The notes beneath the pieces were generated by a model. That model searched no databases. It was not told the DNA's origin and was given only the letters and a program-made list of their open reading frames with translations. A stretch of 64,000 nucleotides of DNA from Candidatus Rokuibacteriota bacterium (lineage in GTDB: Bacteria; Methylomirabilota; Methylomirabilia; Rokubacteriales; CSP1-6), in NCBI GenBank assembly GCA_016188005.1, contig JACPIQ010000004.1, positions 1 through 64,000 of the forward strand, read 5' to 3'. Shown in pieces: positions 41,219 through 49,356 of the stretch. The translations under genes and the position numbers were made by a program. The first letter of the stretch is position 1. The number at the start of each line of letters is the position of its first letter.

Positions 41219-41752
41219 ATGCGCGCGATTCGAGGGCAGGCCCGCGGTCAGCAGCACGAGGAGGATCGAGGTGATGACCGGGCCAGGCCGGCCGCGCGGC
41301 GTCTCCTCAGCCCGGACGATGCGGCCACCTACCTCGGGCTCGGGAGCCGCTGGGCTGTGCGGCGGCTGGTCGTGGGAGGCCAGATCCCCGTGGTGCGGTT
41401 TGCGGGGAAGTGGCGCTTCGACGTCCGGGACCTCGACGCGTTCATCGCGGCCCACAGGAGCCCGCCTGGCAGCGATCTGCCTGAGGCGATTCGGACGCCG
41501 CCGCCGCGCGGGCCCCGTCCCGGATCGACACCGCGTGCCCGTCTCGCGCCGTTCCCCTCTCGCGGGCGACAGTTTGGTGACAGATCGGTGACACCCCGTG
41601 CGCAAGTGCTTGATCCAGCGGGGCTGGAGGAGGGGGCAACGGATAATCAATCCGGTGCGCCGGCCCGGATTGATTCTCGTTTACAGGCTTCGGAGGCGGT
41701 GGTAGACAGGCCTCGCAGCATTGCTTCAGGAGGCGTCGCGGATGACCCGTAG
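41219..41752 (+). CDS. Excisionase-like MerR/HTH_17 DNA-binding protein
   Basis: The central part, RLLSPDDAATYLGLGSRWAV and then IPVVRFAGKWRFDVRDLDAF, is a typical excisionase-family (HTH_17) winged helix. The 100-residue tail is low-complexity and Pro/Arg-rich. The gene overlaps the integrase start by 11 bp, so it is probably the recombination directionality factor of that integrase. ATG 41219 is the preferred start; a longer in-frame extension to 41144 lacks conservation signs. Confidence 0.75.
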   Translation: MRAIRGQARGQQHEEDRGDDRARPAARRLLSPDDAATYLGLGSRWAVRRLVVGGQIPVVRFAGKWRFDVRDLDAFIAAHRSPPGSDLPEAIRTPPPRGPRPGSTPRARLAPFPSRGRQFGDRSVTPRAQVLDPAGLEEGATDNQSGAPARIDSRLQASEAVVDRPRSIASGGVADDP

Positions 41753-42818
41753 AGCGAGAAAAGGGTCGGGGCATCTCTACCGCCGGAGCCGCGTCTGGTG
41801 GATCAAGTGGACCGACGCCACCGGCAAGGCCCACTTCCGTTCCTCCGGGACCGCGGATCGCGCCGTCGCGGCCACGATGCTCCGCGAGCAGGTCGCCCAC
41901 AGGGACCGAGGCATGCCCGTCCTGCCCGACCCTCGCCGCCTCTTCATCGAGACGCTGCTCGACAACCTCATGACGGAGTACCGCGCCAATGGCCGGCGCA
42001 GCATCGACCGCGTGGACCTCTCCCGGCGGCACCTGCTCCATTACTTCCGTGGGCACTCCGCGGCGAGCGTCACGGGCGCCGACATTCCTCGGTACGCGGA
42101 CCGTCGACTGAACGAGAAGGCTTCGCCGGCGACCATCAACCGCGAGCTCGCGGCCTTGCGCCGCGCCTTCAGCCTGGCCGTGCGCCAGGGGTTGCTCCTC
42201 GTGGCCCCGTCGATTCCGGCGCTGCGCGAGGACAACGTGCGCACCGGGTTCTTCGAGCCCGAGCAGTTCGCCGCCGTCTGCGGCCGCCTGGGCGAGGTGG
42301 AGGCCGACATCGCCCGGTTCTGCTACCACACCGGCTGGCGGAGCAGGTCCGAGGTCTATCCGCTGACCTGGGCCCAGGTGGACTGGGCTGGCGGGTTGAT
42401 CCGTCTCGAGCCGGGGACCACGAAGAACCGCGACGGGCGCTCGTTCCCGATCACGCCGGCCCTGCGCACTGTGCTCGAGCGGCGGCTGGACTTCACGCGG
42501 CGGTGCGAGCGCTCGCAGGGCCGGATCATCCCGTGGGTTTTCCACCGGAAGGGCCAGCCGGTCAAGACGATGGCGAAGTCGTGGCAGACGGCATGCACGA
42601 ACGCGGGCGTGCCCGGCCGCTTCCTCCATGACCTCCGGCGCACCGCGGTCCGGAACCTGGAGCGCGCCGGGGTCTCGCGGTCCGTCGCCATGAAGATGAC
42701 CGGGCACAAGACCGAGTCGGTGTACCGCCGCTACGCGATCGTGAGCGAGAGCGATCTCCGCGAGGCCGGGGCGAAGCTCGCGGCGCTAGGCCCACACGTG
42801 GGCCAGATGAGGTCGTAA
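41742..42818 (+). CDS. Tyrosine recombinase (integrase)
   Basis: This 358-residue phage-type integrase has an N-terminal arm/SAM-like region (GSGHLYRRSRVWWIKW, RHLLHYFRGHSAASVTG). The catalytic domain follows, with Arg in TGWRSRSEVYPLTW (about residue 200), HDLRRTAVRNL (His296, Arg299), GHK (His322) and the nucleophile in VYRRYAIVS (Tyr331). All core residues are present. It follows the excisionase-like gene with an 11-bp overlap. The gene ends about 465 bp before tRNA-Sec, suggesting it mobilised at least the right end of the island. The additional helix of integron IntI proteins is not apparent. Confidence 0.92.
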   Translation: MTRRARKGSGHLYRRSRVWWIKWTDATGKAHFRSSGTADRAVAATMLREQVAHRDRGMPVLPDPRRLFIETLLDNLMTEYRANGRRSIDRVDLSRRHLLHYFRGHSAASVTGADIPRYADRRLNEKASPATINRELAALRRAFSLAVRQGLLLVAPSIPALREDNVRTGFFEPEQFAAVCGRLGEVEADIARFCYHTGWRSRSEVYPLTWAQVDWAGGLIRLEPGTTKNRDGRSFPITPALRTVLERRLDFTRRCERSQGRIIPWVFHRKGQPVKTMAKSWQTACTNAGVPGRFLHDLRRTAVRNLERAGVSRSVAMKMTGHKTESVYRRYAIVSESDLREAGAKLAALGPHVGQMRS

Positions 42819-42844
42819 CATTCAGCCTCGCCCCCCCCCTCCTG

Positions 42845-43159
42845 TTAGGTGCCCGCGTTCGTGTCGGCGGGCGCGCGGGCGGCACGAGTTCGCGCTGAAC
42901 CTCTGCCGCGGTGCTCGCTCAGCCGGTGCTCCTGCCTATAGACCTCTTCCCCGGTCTCAGGGTCCGTGATCCGCTTCGAGTACCAGTCGTTCGCCCAATC
43001 GATCAGCCAGTCGATCCGCAGCCATCTGCCCGTCTTACGCTCGAAGTGGTCCCCGACCCTGCGCTCGGAACTGACCTTCGGCTTGCCCGCCTCGCGGATC
43101 CTGATGCGCACGTGCTCCTTGAGGTTCACGGTGTCTGCTCCCTGTAGCTCCAAATTCAT
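42845..43159 (-). CDS. Small conserved-type hypothetical protein (104 aa)
   Basis: The protein begins MNLELQGADTVNLKEHVRIR and contains a compact aromatic region, GRWLRIDWLIDWANDWYSK, then DPETGEEVYRQEHRLSEHRG. The C-terminus is Arg/Ala-rich. A GGAG lies 6 nt upstream of the ATG. It is convergent with the integrase and faces away from tRNA-Sec. No function is known. A tandem repeat 28 bp upstream looks like its operator. Confidence 0.65.
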   Translation of the reverse strand: MNLELQGADTVNLKEHVRIRIREAGKPKVSSERRVGDHFERKTGRWLRIDWLIDWANDWYSKRITDPETGEEVYRQEHRLSEHRGRGSARTRAARAPADTNAGT

Positions 43160-43186
43160 GGTTGGCTCCAGTGCCCCTGTCACCAG

Positions 43187-43222
43187 GATAAGTTACAATT
43201 TGGGCCAGATAAGTTACAGTTT
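43187..43222 (-). promoter_or_regulatory. Tandem operator-like repeat upstream of the 104-aa gene
   Basis: GATAAGTTACAATTT (43187-43201) and GATAAGTTACAGTTT (43208-43222) are direct repeats 21 bp apart, about two helical turns. Both are preceded by a CCAG block. They are AT-rich in a GC-rich setting and begin 28 bp upstream of the 104-aa gene's start, so they may overlap its promoter as repressor sites. An insertion-sequence end is the alternative. Confidence 0.5.
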
Positions 43223-43284
43223 CGTTCCCCGTCGGCCGGTGGTGGTACACTCACTTTGCTGATTTGGCAGGCAGTTAGCCTCAC

Positions 43285-43382
43285 GGAAGCGTTTGCGGCG
43301 CCGGTGCACGCCCCGGACTTCAAATCCGGTGTCCGGCTCTAGACAAGTCGGAGGTGGGTTCGACTCCCACACGCTTCCGCCA
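43285..43382 (+). tRNA. selC: tRNA-Sec (anticodon UCA)
   Basis: The gene folds as a selenocysteine tRNA. An 8-bp acceptor stem (GGAAGCGT with ACGCTTCC) is followed by discriminator G and an encoded CCA. The anticodon loop is CTTCAAA, with TCA at 43320-43322, on a CCGGA/TCCGG stem. A long variable arm (GTCCGG to about GTCGG) follows, then a T arm with GGTTCGACTCC. The 98-nt length is typical for this tRNA. It lies 1.4 kb upstream of selA and selB, which use it. The island ends at its 5' side. Confidence 0.95.
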
Positions 43383-43407
43383 CATCGACTCCGAGGGGAG
43401 CACGCGC

Positions 43408-43974
43408 ATGGCAAAGGGGGCAAAGGACACGAAGCGCCTCGACGATCGGCCCCGTCAGGTCTCGAGCGCCGGGCGGCGGCAGCGGCGCTGGATCATCGGC
43501 ATCGCGGCAGCCGTGATCGTGGCGGCGGGCGTGGGGTACTTCGGCTACGAGGCGGGGGCCAATCGCCCGGGCGTGGAGATGCCGGATCAAGGCAATCTCC
43601 ACATCCAGACAGGGAGCGAGCCCCACGTGCCCTACAACTCCGATCCGCCGACCTCGGGCCCGCACCTGCCCTACCTCGCGCCGTGGGGCGTCCACACCGA
43701 GCCCGTCGCGAAGGAGCTCCAGGTGCACAACCTCGAGGATGGCGGCGTCATGGTCCAGTACAGCTGCCCGCAGGGGTGCCCGGAGCTGGTGGAGAAGCTC
43801 AGCGCCGTCGTCTCGCAGTACCCCGACAAGGTGATTCTCGCGCCCTACCCGGGCCTGAAGACCCGCATCGCGCTGACGGCGTGGAGGCGGATCGACGCCT
43901 TCGAGGACTTCGACGCGGCGCGCATCCACCGTTTCATCAAGGCGTATCGCGGGATTGATCACCACCGGGGGTAG
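43408..43974 (+). CDS. DUF3105 single-pass membrane protein
   Basis: This is a 188-residue protein. A basic cytoplasmic N-terminus leads to one membrane anchor (IIGIAAAVIVAAGVGYFGYE). The DUF3105 domain follows, with YNSDPPTSGPHLPYLAPWGV, VHNLEDGGVMVQYSC and LTAWRRIDAFEDFD. ATG 43408 is 25 bp after tRNA-Sec. The domain is common in Gram-negative and actinobacterial genomes, but its role is not established. Confidence 0.85.
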   Translation: MAKGAKDTKRLDDRPRQVSSAGRRQRRWIIGIAAAVIVAAGVGYFGYEAGANRPGVEMPDQGNLHIQTGSEPHVPYNSDPPTSGPHLPYLAPWGVHTEPVAKELQVHNLEDGGVMVQYSCPQGCPELVEKLSAVVSQYPDKVILAPYPGLKTRIALTAWRRIDAFEDFDAARIHRFIKAYRGIDHHRG

Positions 43975-43983
43975 AATGGCGCC

Positions 43984-44487
43984 ATGTGGGGGCCCGCTCG
44001 TCCCTCGCCTCTGGCGGCCCTGGCCCTGGCCGCGCTCGGCGTGATCGCCCTCGGGGCGTGCGCGCGTCCCTTCATCTCGCCCATCCTGCCCCCGCCCTAT
44101 CGCGACGAGGTGGAGGCCCCGTACGACGCGACGTGGAAGGCGCTGATCCGCGCGCTGGCCGTGGACAACGTGCCGCTGCGCACCGTGGCCAAGGACTCGG
44201 GCGTCATCTCCTCCGACGACATCGTCTCCCCCATCGGGGTCTTCGCCGACTGCGGCCGGCTGGGGGCGGTGGCGCTGGAGGGCGAGGCCCTCGTGACCTT
44301 CACGGTGTTCGTGCAGTCCAACGGCAGGAGCGCCACCGATGTCCAGGTCAACGCCAAGATGCGCACTCAGGCCCACCGCCGCGGCGACTCGGGCAGGCTC
44401 CGCTCCGAGCCGGTCTACCAGTGCGCCTCCACGGGGCGCTGGGAAGCGAACCTGGTGGACGTGGTCCGGCGGCTGGTGAAGGAGTAG
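43984..44487 (+). CDS. Putative lipoprotein
   Basis: The 167-residue protein begins with a signal peptide ending in a lipobox (GVIALGACARPF, Cys26 as the lipidated residue). The rest (YDATWKALIRALAVDNVPLR and a later VYQCASTGRWE) resembles small outer-membrane lipoproteins of unknown function. It starts 9 bp after the DUF3105 gene and likely shares its transcript. Confidence 0.75.
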   Translation: MWGPARPSPLAALALAALGVIALGACARPFISPILPPPYRDEVEAPYDATWKALIRALAVDNVPLRTVAKDSGVISSDDIVSPIGVFADCGRLGAVALEGEALVTFTVFVQSNGRSATDVQVNAKMRTQAHRRGDSGRLRSEPVYQCASTGRWEANLVDVVRRLVKE

Positions 44488-44492
44488 CCGCC

Positions 44493-44780
44493 GTGCCGCC
44501 CCGGCTGCCCGAGCTGATCCGGCGCGCGCGTCGCCTGGCGCTGCAGCGGGATCGCCTGGTCCACGAGCTGGCACGCGAGTGGACGACGGCGCTCAAGGGG
44601 CAGGGCTTCTCGCCGAGGGACCTGGACGAGCTCTGGGCGGGACTCACCGAGGAGGCCGTCCGGCGCCTGCAGCGGACGCCGGCGGGGAACGTCGGGGTGG
44701 AGGCGCTCCGCCGGGAGGCGAACGAGGTGATCGCCCGGGTGAAGGAGCGCGTGGAGACTGGCCTTGCCGCGGGAGGATGA
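44493..44780 (+). CDS. Small helical protein between the lipoprotein and selA
   Basis: This 95-residue, highly charged helical protein (ELIRRARRLALQRDRLVHEL, GNVGVEALRREANEVIARVK) starts at GTG 44493, 5 bp after the lipoprotein stop. It overlaps the selA start by 17 bp. Tight packing supports real translation. No family was recognised; a link to selenocysteine synthesis is only positional. Confidence 0.6.
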   Translation: MPPRLPELIRRARRLALQRDRLVHELAREWTTALKGQGFSPRDLDELWAGLTEEAVRRLQRTPAGNVGVEALRREANEVIARVKERVETGLAAGG

Positions 44781-46185
44781 GGGGAAGAGCGGCCCCCGCC
44801 TCAGGGAGGCGCTCCGGAGACTCCCGTCGGTGGACGCCATCCTCGGGGCGCTCGGGTCGGAGCACGCCATCCGCGGTATCCCGCGCCGGCGCGTGACGGA
44901 GGCGGTGCGTGAGGCGCTGGCCCGGGAGCGGCGGCGGCTGCTCGGGGCGGGGGAGGCCCCGGGGGAGACCGCCGACGCGCTCGAGATCGGCCGTCGCGTG
45001 GTCGCCGAGCTCACGCGGGCAGGCGCCTTCTCGCTCGCCCCGCTGATCAACGCCACGGGCGTCGTGCTCCACACCAACCTGGGGCGCGCGCTCCTGTCGC
45101 CGCTGGCCCAGGAGCGGCTCCTGGGCGTGGCCGCCGCCTACTCCAATCTCGAGATGGACATCGCCACGAAGGAGCGCGGCTCGCGCTATGCCCACGTGGC
45201 GGGGCTGCTGCGCCGGCTCACGGGCGCGGAGGCCTCGCTCGTCGTCAACAACAACGCCGCGGCGGTGCTCCTCGCGCTGGAGAGCCTGGCGCGCGGCAAG
45301 GAGGTGATCGTCTCCCGTGGCGAGCTCATCGAGATCGGCGGCGAGTTCCGCATCCCCGACATCATGCGCCGCTCCGGGGCCGTGCTGCGGGAGGTGGGCA
45401 CGACGAACCGCACCCACCTCAAGGACTATGTCAATGCAATGGGCCCGGAGACGGGCCTCATCCTGAAGGTGCACACCTCCAACTACCGGGTGGTGGGCTT
45501 CACCGCCGCCGTGTCGTCGCGGGAGCTGGTGGAGCTGGGCCGCGCCCGCGGCATCCCCGTCATGGAGGACCTGGGCTCGGGGTGCCTGGTTGACCTGAGG
45601 CCCCACGGGTTCCCCTGGGAGCCCACGGTGCCCGAGGTGGTCGCCTCCGGCGTGGACCTGGTCTCCTTCTCCGGGGACAAGCTCCTCGGCGGGCCCCAGG
45701 CGGGGATCCTGGTTGGGCGCGCCGATCTCATCGACCGGCTCGCCCAGAACCCGGTGAACCGCGCGCTCCGCATCGACAAGTTCACGATCGCGGCGCTGGA
45801 GGCGACGCTCTACGCCTACGAGGCGGGCACGGCGCTGGCGACGATCCCCACCCTTCGCATGCTGACCGAGCCCTTGGCCGCGATCCGCCGGCGGGCCCGG
45901 GGGCTCCTCCGCCGCCTCCCCGCCGAGGTGCAGCGGGCCCTCGGCGCCGAGGTCGTCGAGGCGCGTTCCCAGGTGGGCGGGGGGGCCCTGCCGACGGTGG
46001 AGCTGCCGACGGCGGCGCTGGCGCTGGGCACGGCCGCCCGCCCGGCCCGAGCGCTCGACGAGGCCCTTCGCGCGGCGCGGCCGCCCGTGCTCGGGCGGCT
46101 GCTGGACGACCGGCTGCTGCTGGACTGCCGCACCGTCCTGCCGGCGGACATCCCCGCGCTGGCCCGTGCCGTTTCCTCCTTGTAG
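44764..46185 (+). CDS. selA: L-seryl-tRNA(Sec) selenium transferase
   Basis: SelA is a PLP enzyme that converts Ser-tRNA(Sec) to Sec-tRNA(Sec) with selenophosphate. The 473-residue protein has [35 protein letters not shown] and [17 protein letters not shown]. The PLP lysine is in [14 protein letters not shown] (Lys306). TTG 44764 is the likely start and overlaps the small upstream gene. selB starts immediately at the stop codon, forming a selAB operon downstream of tRNA-Sec. Confidence 0.97.
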   Translation: MPREDEGKSGPRLREALRRLPSVDAILGALGSEHAIRGIPRRRVTEAVREALARERRRLLGAGEAPGETADALEIGRRVVAELTRAGAFSLAPLINATGVVLHTNLGRALLSPLAQERLLGVAAAYSNLEMDIATKERGSRYAHVAGLLRRLTGAEASLVVNNNAAAVLLALESLARGKEVIVSRGELIEIGGEFRIPDIMRRSGAVLREVGTTNRTHLKDYVNAMGPETGLILKVHTSNYRVVGFTAAVSSRELVELGRARGIPVMEDLGSGCLVDLRPHGFPWEPTVPEVVASGVDLVSFSGDKLLGGPQAGILVGRADLIDRLAQNPVNRALRIDKFTIAALEATLYAYEAGTALATIPTLRMLTEPLAAIRRRARGLLRRLPAEVQRALGAEVVEARSQVGGGALPTVELPTAALALGTAARPARALDEALRAARPPVLGRLLDDRLLLDCRTVLPADIPALARAVSSL

Positions 46186-48087
46186 ATGAAGCACGTCGTC
46201 GTCGGGACCGCGGGGCACATCGACCACGGCAAGACCTCGCTCGTCAAGGCGCTGACGGGCACGGACACCGACCGCCTCCCCGAGGAGAAGGCCCGCGGCA
46301 TCACCATCGACCTGGGCTTCGCCTTCCTCGAGGAGCCCGACGGGCTCACCATCGAGATCGTGGACGTCCCCGGCCACGAGCGCTTCGTCAAGAACATGCT
46401 CGCCGGGGTGGGTGGCATCGACCTCGCGCTGCTGGTCATCGCCGCCGACGAGGGCGTGATGCCCCAGACCCGCGAGCACCTGGCCATCTGCTCCCTCCTG
46501 CACATCAAGACCGGGCTCGTGGCGCTCACGAAGACCGACATGGCGGAGCCCGACTGGGTCGAGCTGGTGCGCGACGACGTGGCCCGGCTCCTCGAGGGCA
46601 CCTTCCTCCGGGGCTGCCCCATCGTGCCGGTGTCGTCCAAGACGGGCGAGGGCCTCGCCGCGCTGCGTGCGGCCCTCGTGGCGCTGGCGCGGGAGGTCCC
46701 GCCGAAAGGCACCGACCAGACGGCGCGGCTGCCCATCGACCGCGTCTTCACCGTCCGGGGGTTCGGCACGGTGGTGACGGGCACGCTCACGGCCGGCCGT
46801 CTCGCGGTGGACGAGCGCGTCGAGGTGTACCCGCGGGGGCTCTCGTCCCGGGTGCGTGGGCTCCAGGTGCATGGGCATGCCGTCGAGCGGGCGGAGGCGG
46901 GACAGCGCACGGCCGTGAACCTGCAGGGCGTGGAGCGCGCCGCCATCGAGCGCGGGGATGTGCTGGCGCCGCCCGGAGCGCTCCTGCCGGCGCTCCTCCT
47001 GGACGCGACGCTCGAGCTCCTGGAGGACGCGCCGCGCCCGCTCAGGACGCGCGATCGCGTCCGCTTCCACGTGGGGACCCAGGAGGTGATGGCGCGCGTG
47101 CTCCTCGTGGGGCAGCCCGACCTCGCGCAGGGGCGCACCGCCTACGGCCGCTTCCGGCTCGAGAAGCCGGTCGTCGCCCTGCCAGGAGACCGCTACGTGA
47201 TCCGCAGCTACTCGCCCATCGTGACGATCGGCGGCGGCACGCTGCTCGACGTGGCGCCGCCCCGCTTCAAGCGGAAGGCCCCCGCGCTGCTGGCCCACCT
47301 CGAGCTGCTGGAGACGGGGACGCCCGCCCAGGTGATCGAGGAGCATCTCAAGCAGGCCGGCGCCGCGGGGCTCCATCTCGCCGACCTGCGCGCCCGGACG
47401 CCCTTCGGTCCCGACCGCCTGCGGGCGAGCCTCGCCGAGCTCCAGGGGTCCGGCGCCCTCCTGGCGGTGGACCGTGAGTGGTACATCCAGCGGGACGCCG
47501 GCGACCGGCTGCGCTCGGAGACGCTCGGCCTCCTCGAGGCCTTCCACCGGGAGAACCCGCTGCGCGGGGGCATCTCGCGGGAGGAGCTGCGGAGCCGGGC
47601 GGGGAATGCGCAGGAGCGGGTGTTCGCCCAGCTCCTCACGGCGCTGGAGGGGGAAGGGGTGGTGCGCAGCGAGCGCGATCAGGTGCGGCTGGCCTCGCAC
47701 GCGATCCGGCTCAGCTCCGAGCAGCAGCGGGTCGTGGAAGGCGTCGAGGCCGAGTTCCGCCGCGCCGGTCCCGCGCCCCCGAGCCCCGAGGAGGCGCTCG
47801 GACGCTCCGGCGTCAAGGGGACGGAGAAGCACGAGCTCTTCCAGCTCCTCGTGGCGGATGGGCGGCTCGTACGCGTCAAGGAGTCGCTCTACTTCCACGC
47901 CGCGGCGCTCCAGGAGATCCAGGCAAAGCTCGTGGCGCACCTCAGGGCGCACCGGGAAATCGGACCAGCCGACATGAAGGACCTCCTGGGCGTGAGCCGG
48001 AAGTACGCCATCCCGCTCATGGAGTACTTCGACGCGCAGCGGGTGACGGTGCGCCAGGGCGAGCGCCGCGTCCTCCGCGGCGGGTAG
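46186..48087 (+). CDS. selB: Selenocysteine-specific elongation factor
   Basis: SelB is the GTPase that delivers Sec-tRNA(Sec) to UGA codons with a SECIS element. This 633-residue protein has G1 [18 protein letters not shown]3 [15 protein letters not shown] and G4 [13 protein letters not shown]-Tu-like beta-barrels follow, then four C-terminal winged helices (for example [20 protein letters not shown]) that bind the SECIS RNA. It begins directly after the selA stop. Together with tRNA-Sec it gives most of the Sec decoding set; selD is not in the window. Confidence 0.97.
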   Translation: MKHVVVGTAGHIDHGKTSLVKALTGTDTDRLPEEKARGITIDLGFAFLEEPDGLTIEIVDVPGHERFVKNMLAGVGGIDLALLVIAADEGVMPQTREHLAICSLLHIKTGLVALTKTDMAEPDWVELVRDDVARLLEGTFLRGCPIVPVSSKTGEGLAALRAALVALAREVPPKGTDQTARLPIDRVFTVRGFGTVVTGTLTAGRLAVDERVEVYPRGLSSRVRGLQVHGHAVERAEAGQRTAVNLQGVERAAIERGDVLAPPGALLPALLLDATLELLEDAPRPLRTRDRVRFHVGTQEVMARVLLVGQPDLAQGRTAYGRFRLEKPVVALPGDRYVIRSYSPIVTIGGGTLLDVAPPRFKRKAPALLAHLELLETGTPAQVIEEHLKQAGAAGLHLADLRARTPFGPDRLRASLAELQGSGALLAVDREWYIQRDAGDRLRSETLGLLEAFHRENPLRGGISREELRSRAGNAQERVFAQLLTALEGEGVVRSERDQVRLASHAIRLSSEQQRVVEGVEAEFRRAGPAPPSPEEALGRSGVKGTEKHELFQLLVADGRLVRVKESLYFHAAALQEIQAKLVAHLRAHREIGPADMKDLLGVSRKYAIPLMEYFDAQRVTVRQGERRVLRGG

Positions 48088-48183
48088 CGCGCGGGGCCCC
48101 CCGGCGCCCCGTCTCGTTGACAACCCCCTGCGCCCAGCGTAGGGTAAGGGCGCCTCGGCAAGAGGAAAAAAAGGAGTCCTGCC

Positions 48184-48372
48184 ATGTTCGGTCTGGGGTA
48201 TCAAGAGCTGCTGATCATACTCGTGATTGTCCTCATCCTCTTCGGGGCGCAGCGGCTGCCGGATCTGGCGCGCTCCCTGGGGTCGAGCGTGAAGGAGTTC
48301 AAGAAGGGCGTCGCCGAGATCAAGGACGACGGCAGCTCGGCGGCCAAGAAGGACGACGAGAAGAAGGCCTGA
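48184..48372 (+). CDS. tatA: Twin-arginine translocase TatA/E-type subunit
   Basis: This 62-residue protein has the TatA layout. A short periplasmic start ([20 protein letters not shown]) forms the membrane helix. The [20 protein letters not shown] hinge and amphipathic helix follow, then a charged tail. An AGGAG lies 7 nt before the ATG. No tatB or tatC is adjacent. It is likely transcribed separately from selB, since a 96-bp gap precedes it. Confidence 0.93.
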   Translation: MFGLGYQELLIILVIVLILFGAQRLPDLARSLGSSVKEFKKGVAEIKDDGSSAAKKDDEKKA

Positions 48373-48399
48373 CCCCCCCCCAGCCTCGCGCCGCCGCTC

Positions 48400-49356
48400 G
48401 TGCCCGCCGACCGCTACGTCGTCGGAATTGACCTCGGCGGGAGCAAACTGCGTGGCGGGCTCCTCTCGGAAACCGGTCAGCTCGCCGGCCGCATCGAGAC
48501 ACAGACGGAGGCCTGGAAGGGCCCGGCCGGCGTTCTCGCCAACCTCAAGCGCGTCATCGCCCAGCTGCTGGATTCCACCGACCGCTCCCGCGTGACGGGC
48601 ATCGGCATCGCCGCCGCGGGCATGATCCACCCCAAGACCCACGCCGTCGTCTACGCGCCCAACCTCGAGTGGCGGGAGGTGCCGGTGCGCGACGAGATCG
48701 AGTCCGCCTTCGGCCTGCCGACCTACGTGGAGAACGACGTGCGCGCCGCCGCCTGGGGGGAATACCGCTTCGGCGCGGGCCGTGGCGTGCAGAGCCTGAT
48801 CGCGGTCTTCGTCGGCACCGGCGTGGGCTCGGGCGCCGTGATGGATGGTCTCCTCCTGCGCGGGTTCACCAACGCCGCGGGGGAGATCGGCCACACGCAG
48901 GTCGTGATGGATGGCCTGCCCTGCCCCTGCGGCCAGCGGGGCTGCGTGGAGGCCTACGCCTCGGGCTCGGGCTTCGCGCGGCGACTCCAGTCGGCACTGG
49001 CGGGCGGGACGGCGACGTCCCTGGCCGAGGAGACCGGGCGCGATCCGTCCCGGCTCACCGCGGCGCTGGTGGCGCGGGCCGCCGCGGCGGGCGATCCCTT
49101 CGCGAGCGAGCTCTGGCAGGACGCCGAGCACTACCTCGGCATGGCGCTCGCCAACTACGTCACGCTGCTGAACCCGGAGCTGCTCGTCCTCGGCGGGGGC
49201 GTCATGACCGCGGTGCCCGCGCTGGCCGAGTCCCTCGCCCGGCAGGTGCGGGCCCGGACGACCGTCATGTCTCGGGACCTGCGTGTGGTGCGGGCGGGAC
49301 TCGGCGACTCGGCGGGGATCTTCGGAGCCGCCGACCGCGTCTGGGTGCAGGGGTGA
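48400..49356 (+). CDS. ROK-family sugar kinase
   Basis: This 318-residue ROK protein lacks an N-terminal HTH, which points to a sugar kinase rather than a repressor. It has the phosphate loop VGIDLGGSKLRGGLL, then FVGTGVGSGAVMDG and GEIGHTQVVMDG. The ROK zinc motif PCPCGQRGCVEAYASG and a C-terminal LVLGGGVMTA are also present. Glucokinase is the commonest activity of such proteins. A GTG start is used. It overlaps the next gene by 4 bp (GTGA). Confidence 0.9.
   Translation: MPADRYVVGIDLGGSKLRGGLLSETGQLAGRIETQTEAWKGPAGVLANLKRVIAQLLDSTDRSRVTGIGIAAAGMIHPKTHAVVYAPNLEWREVPVRDEIESAFGLPTYVENDVRAAAWGEYRFGAGRGVQSLIAVFVGTGVGSGAVMDGLLLRGFTNAAGEIGHTQVVMDGLPCPCGQRGCVEAYASGSGFARRLQSALAGGTATSLAEETGRDPSRLTAALVARAAAAGDPFASELWQDAEHYLGMALANYVTLLNPELLVLGGGVMTAVPALAESLARQVRARTTVMSRDLRVVRAGLGDSAGIFGAADRVWVQG

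Noticed and set aside
41742-42818. Integrase considered as the integron integrase for the attC-like sites
   Set aside because: It is a phage-type tyrosine recombinase coupled to an excisionase-like gene, lacks an apparent IntI-specific insert, and is more than 15 kb from the sites.
44644-49131. 1495-codon open frame on the minus strand
   Set aside because: It runs antisense to selA, selB, tatA and the ROK kinase gene, all with clear motifs. Its composition (His/Arg/Glu/Gly) is the usual shadow of high-GC coding DNA.
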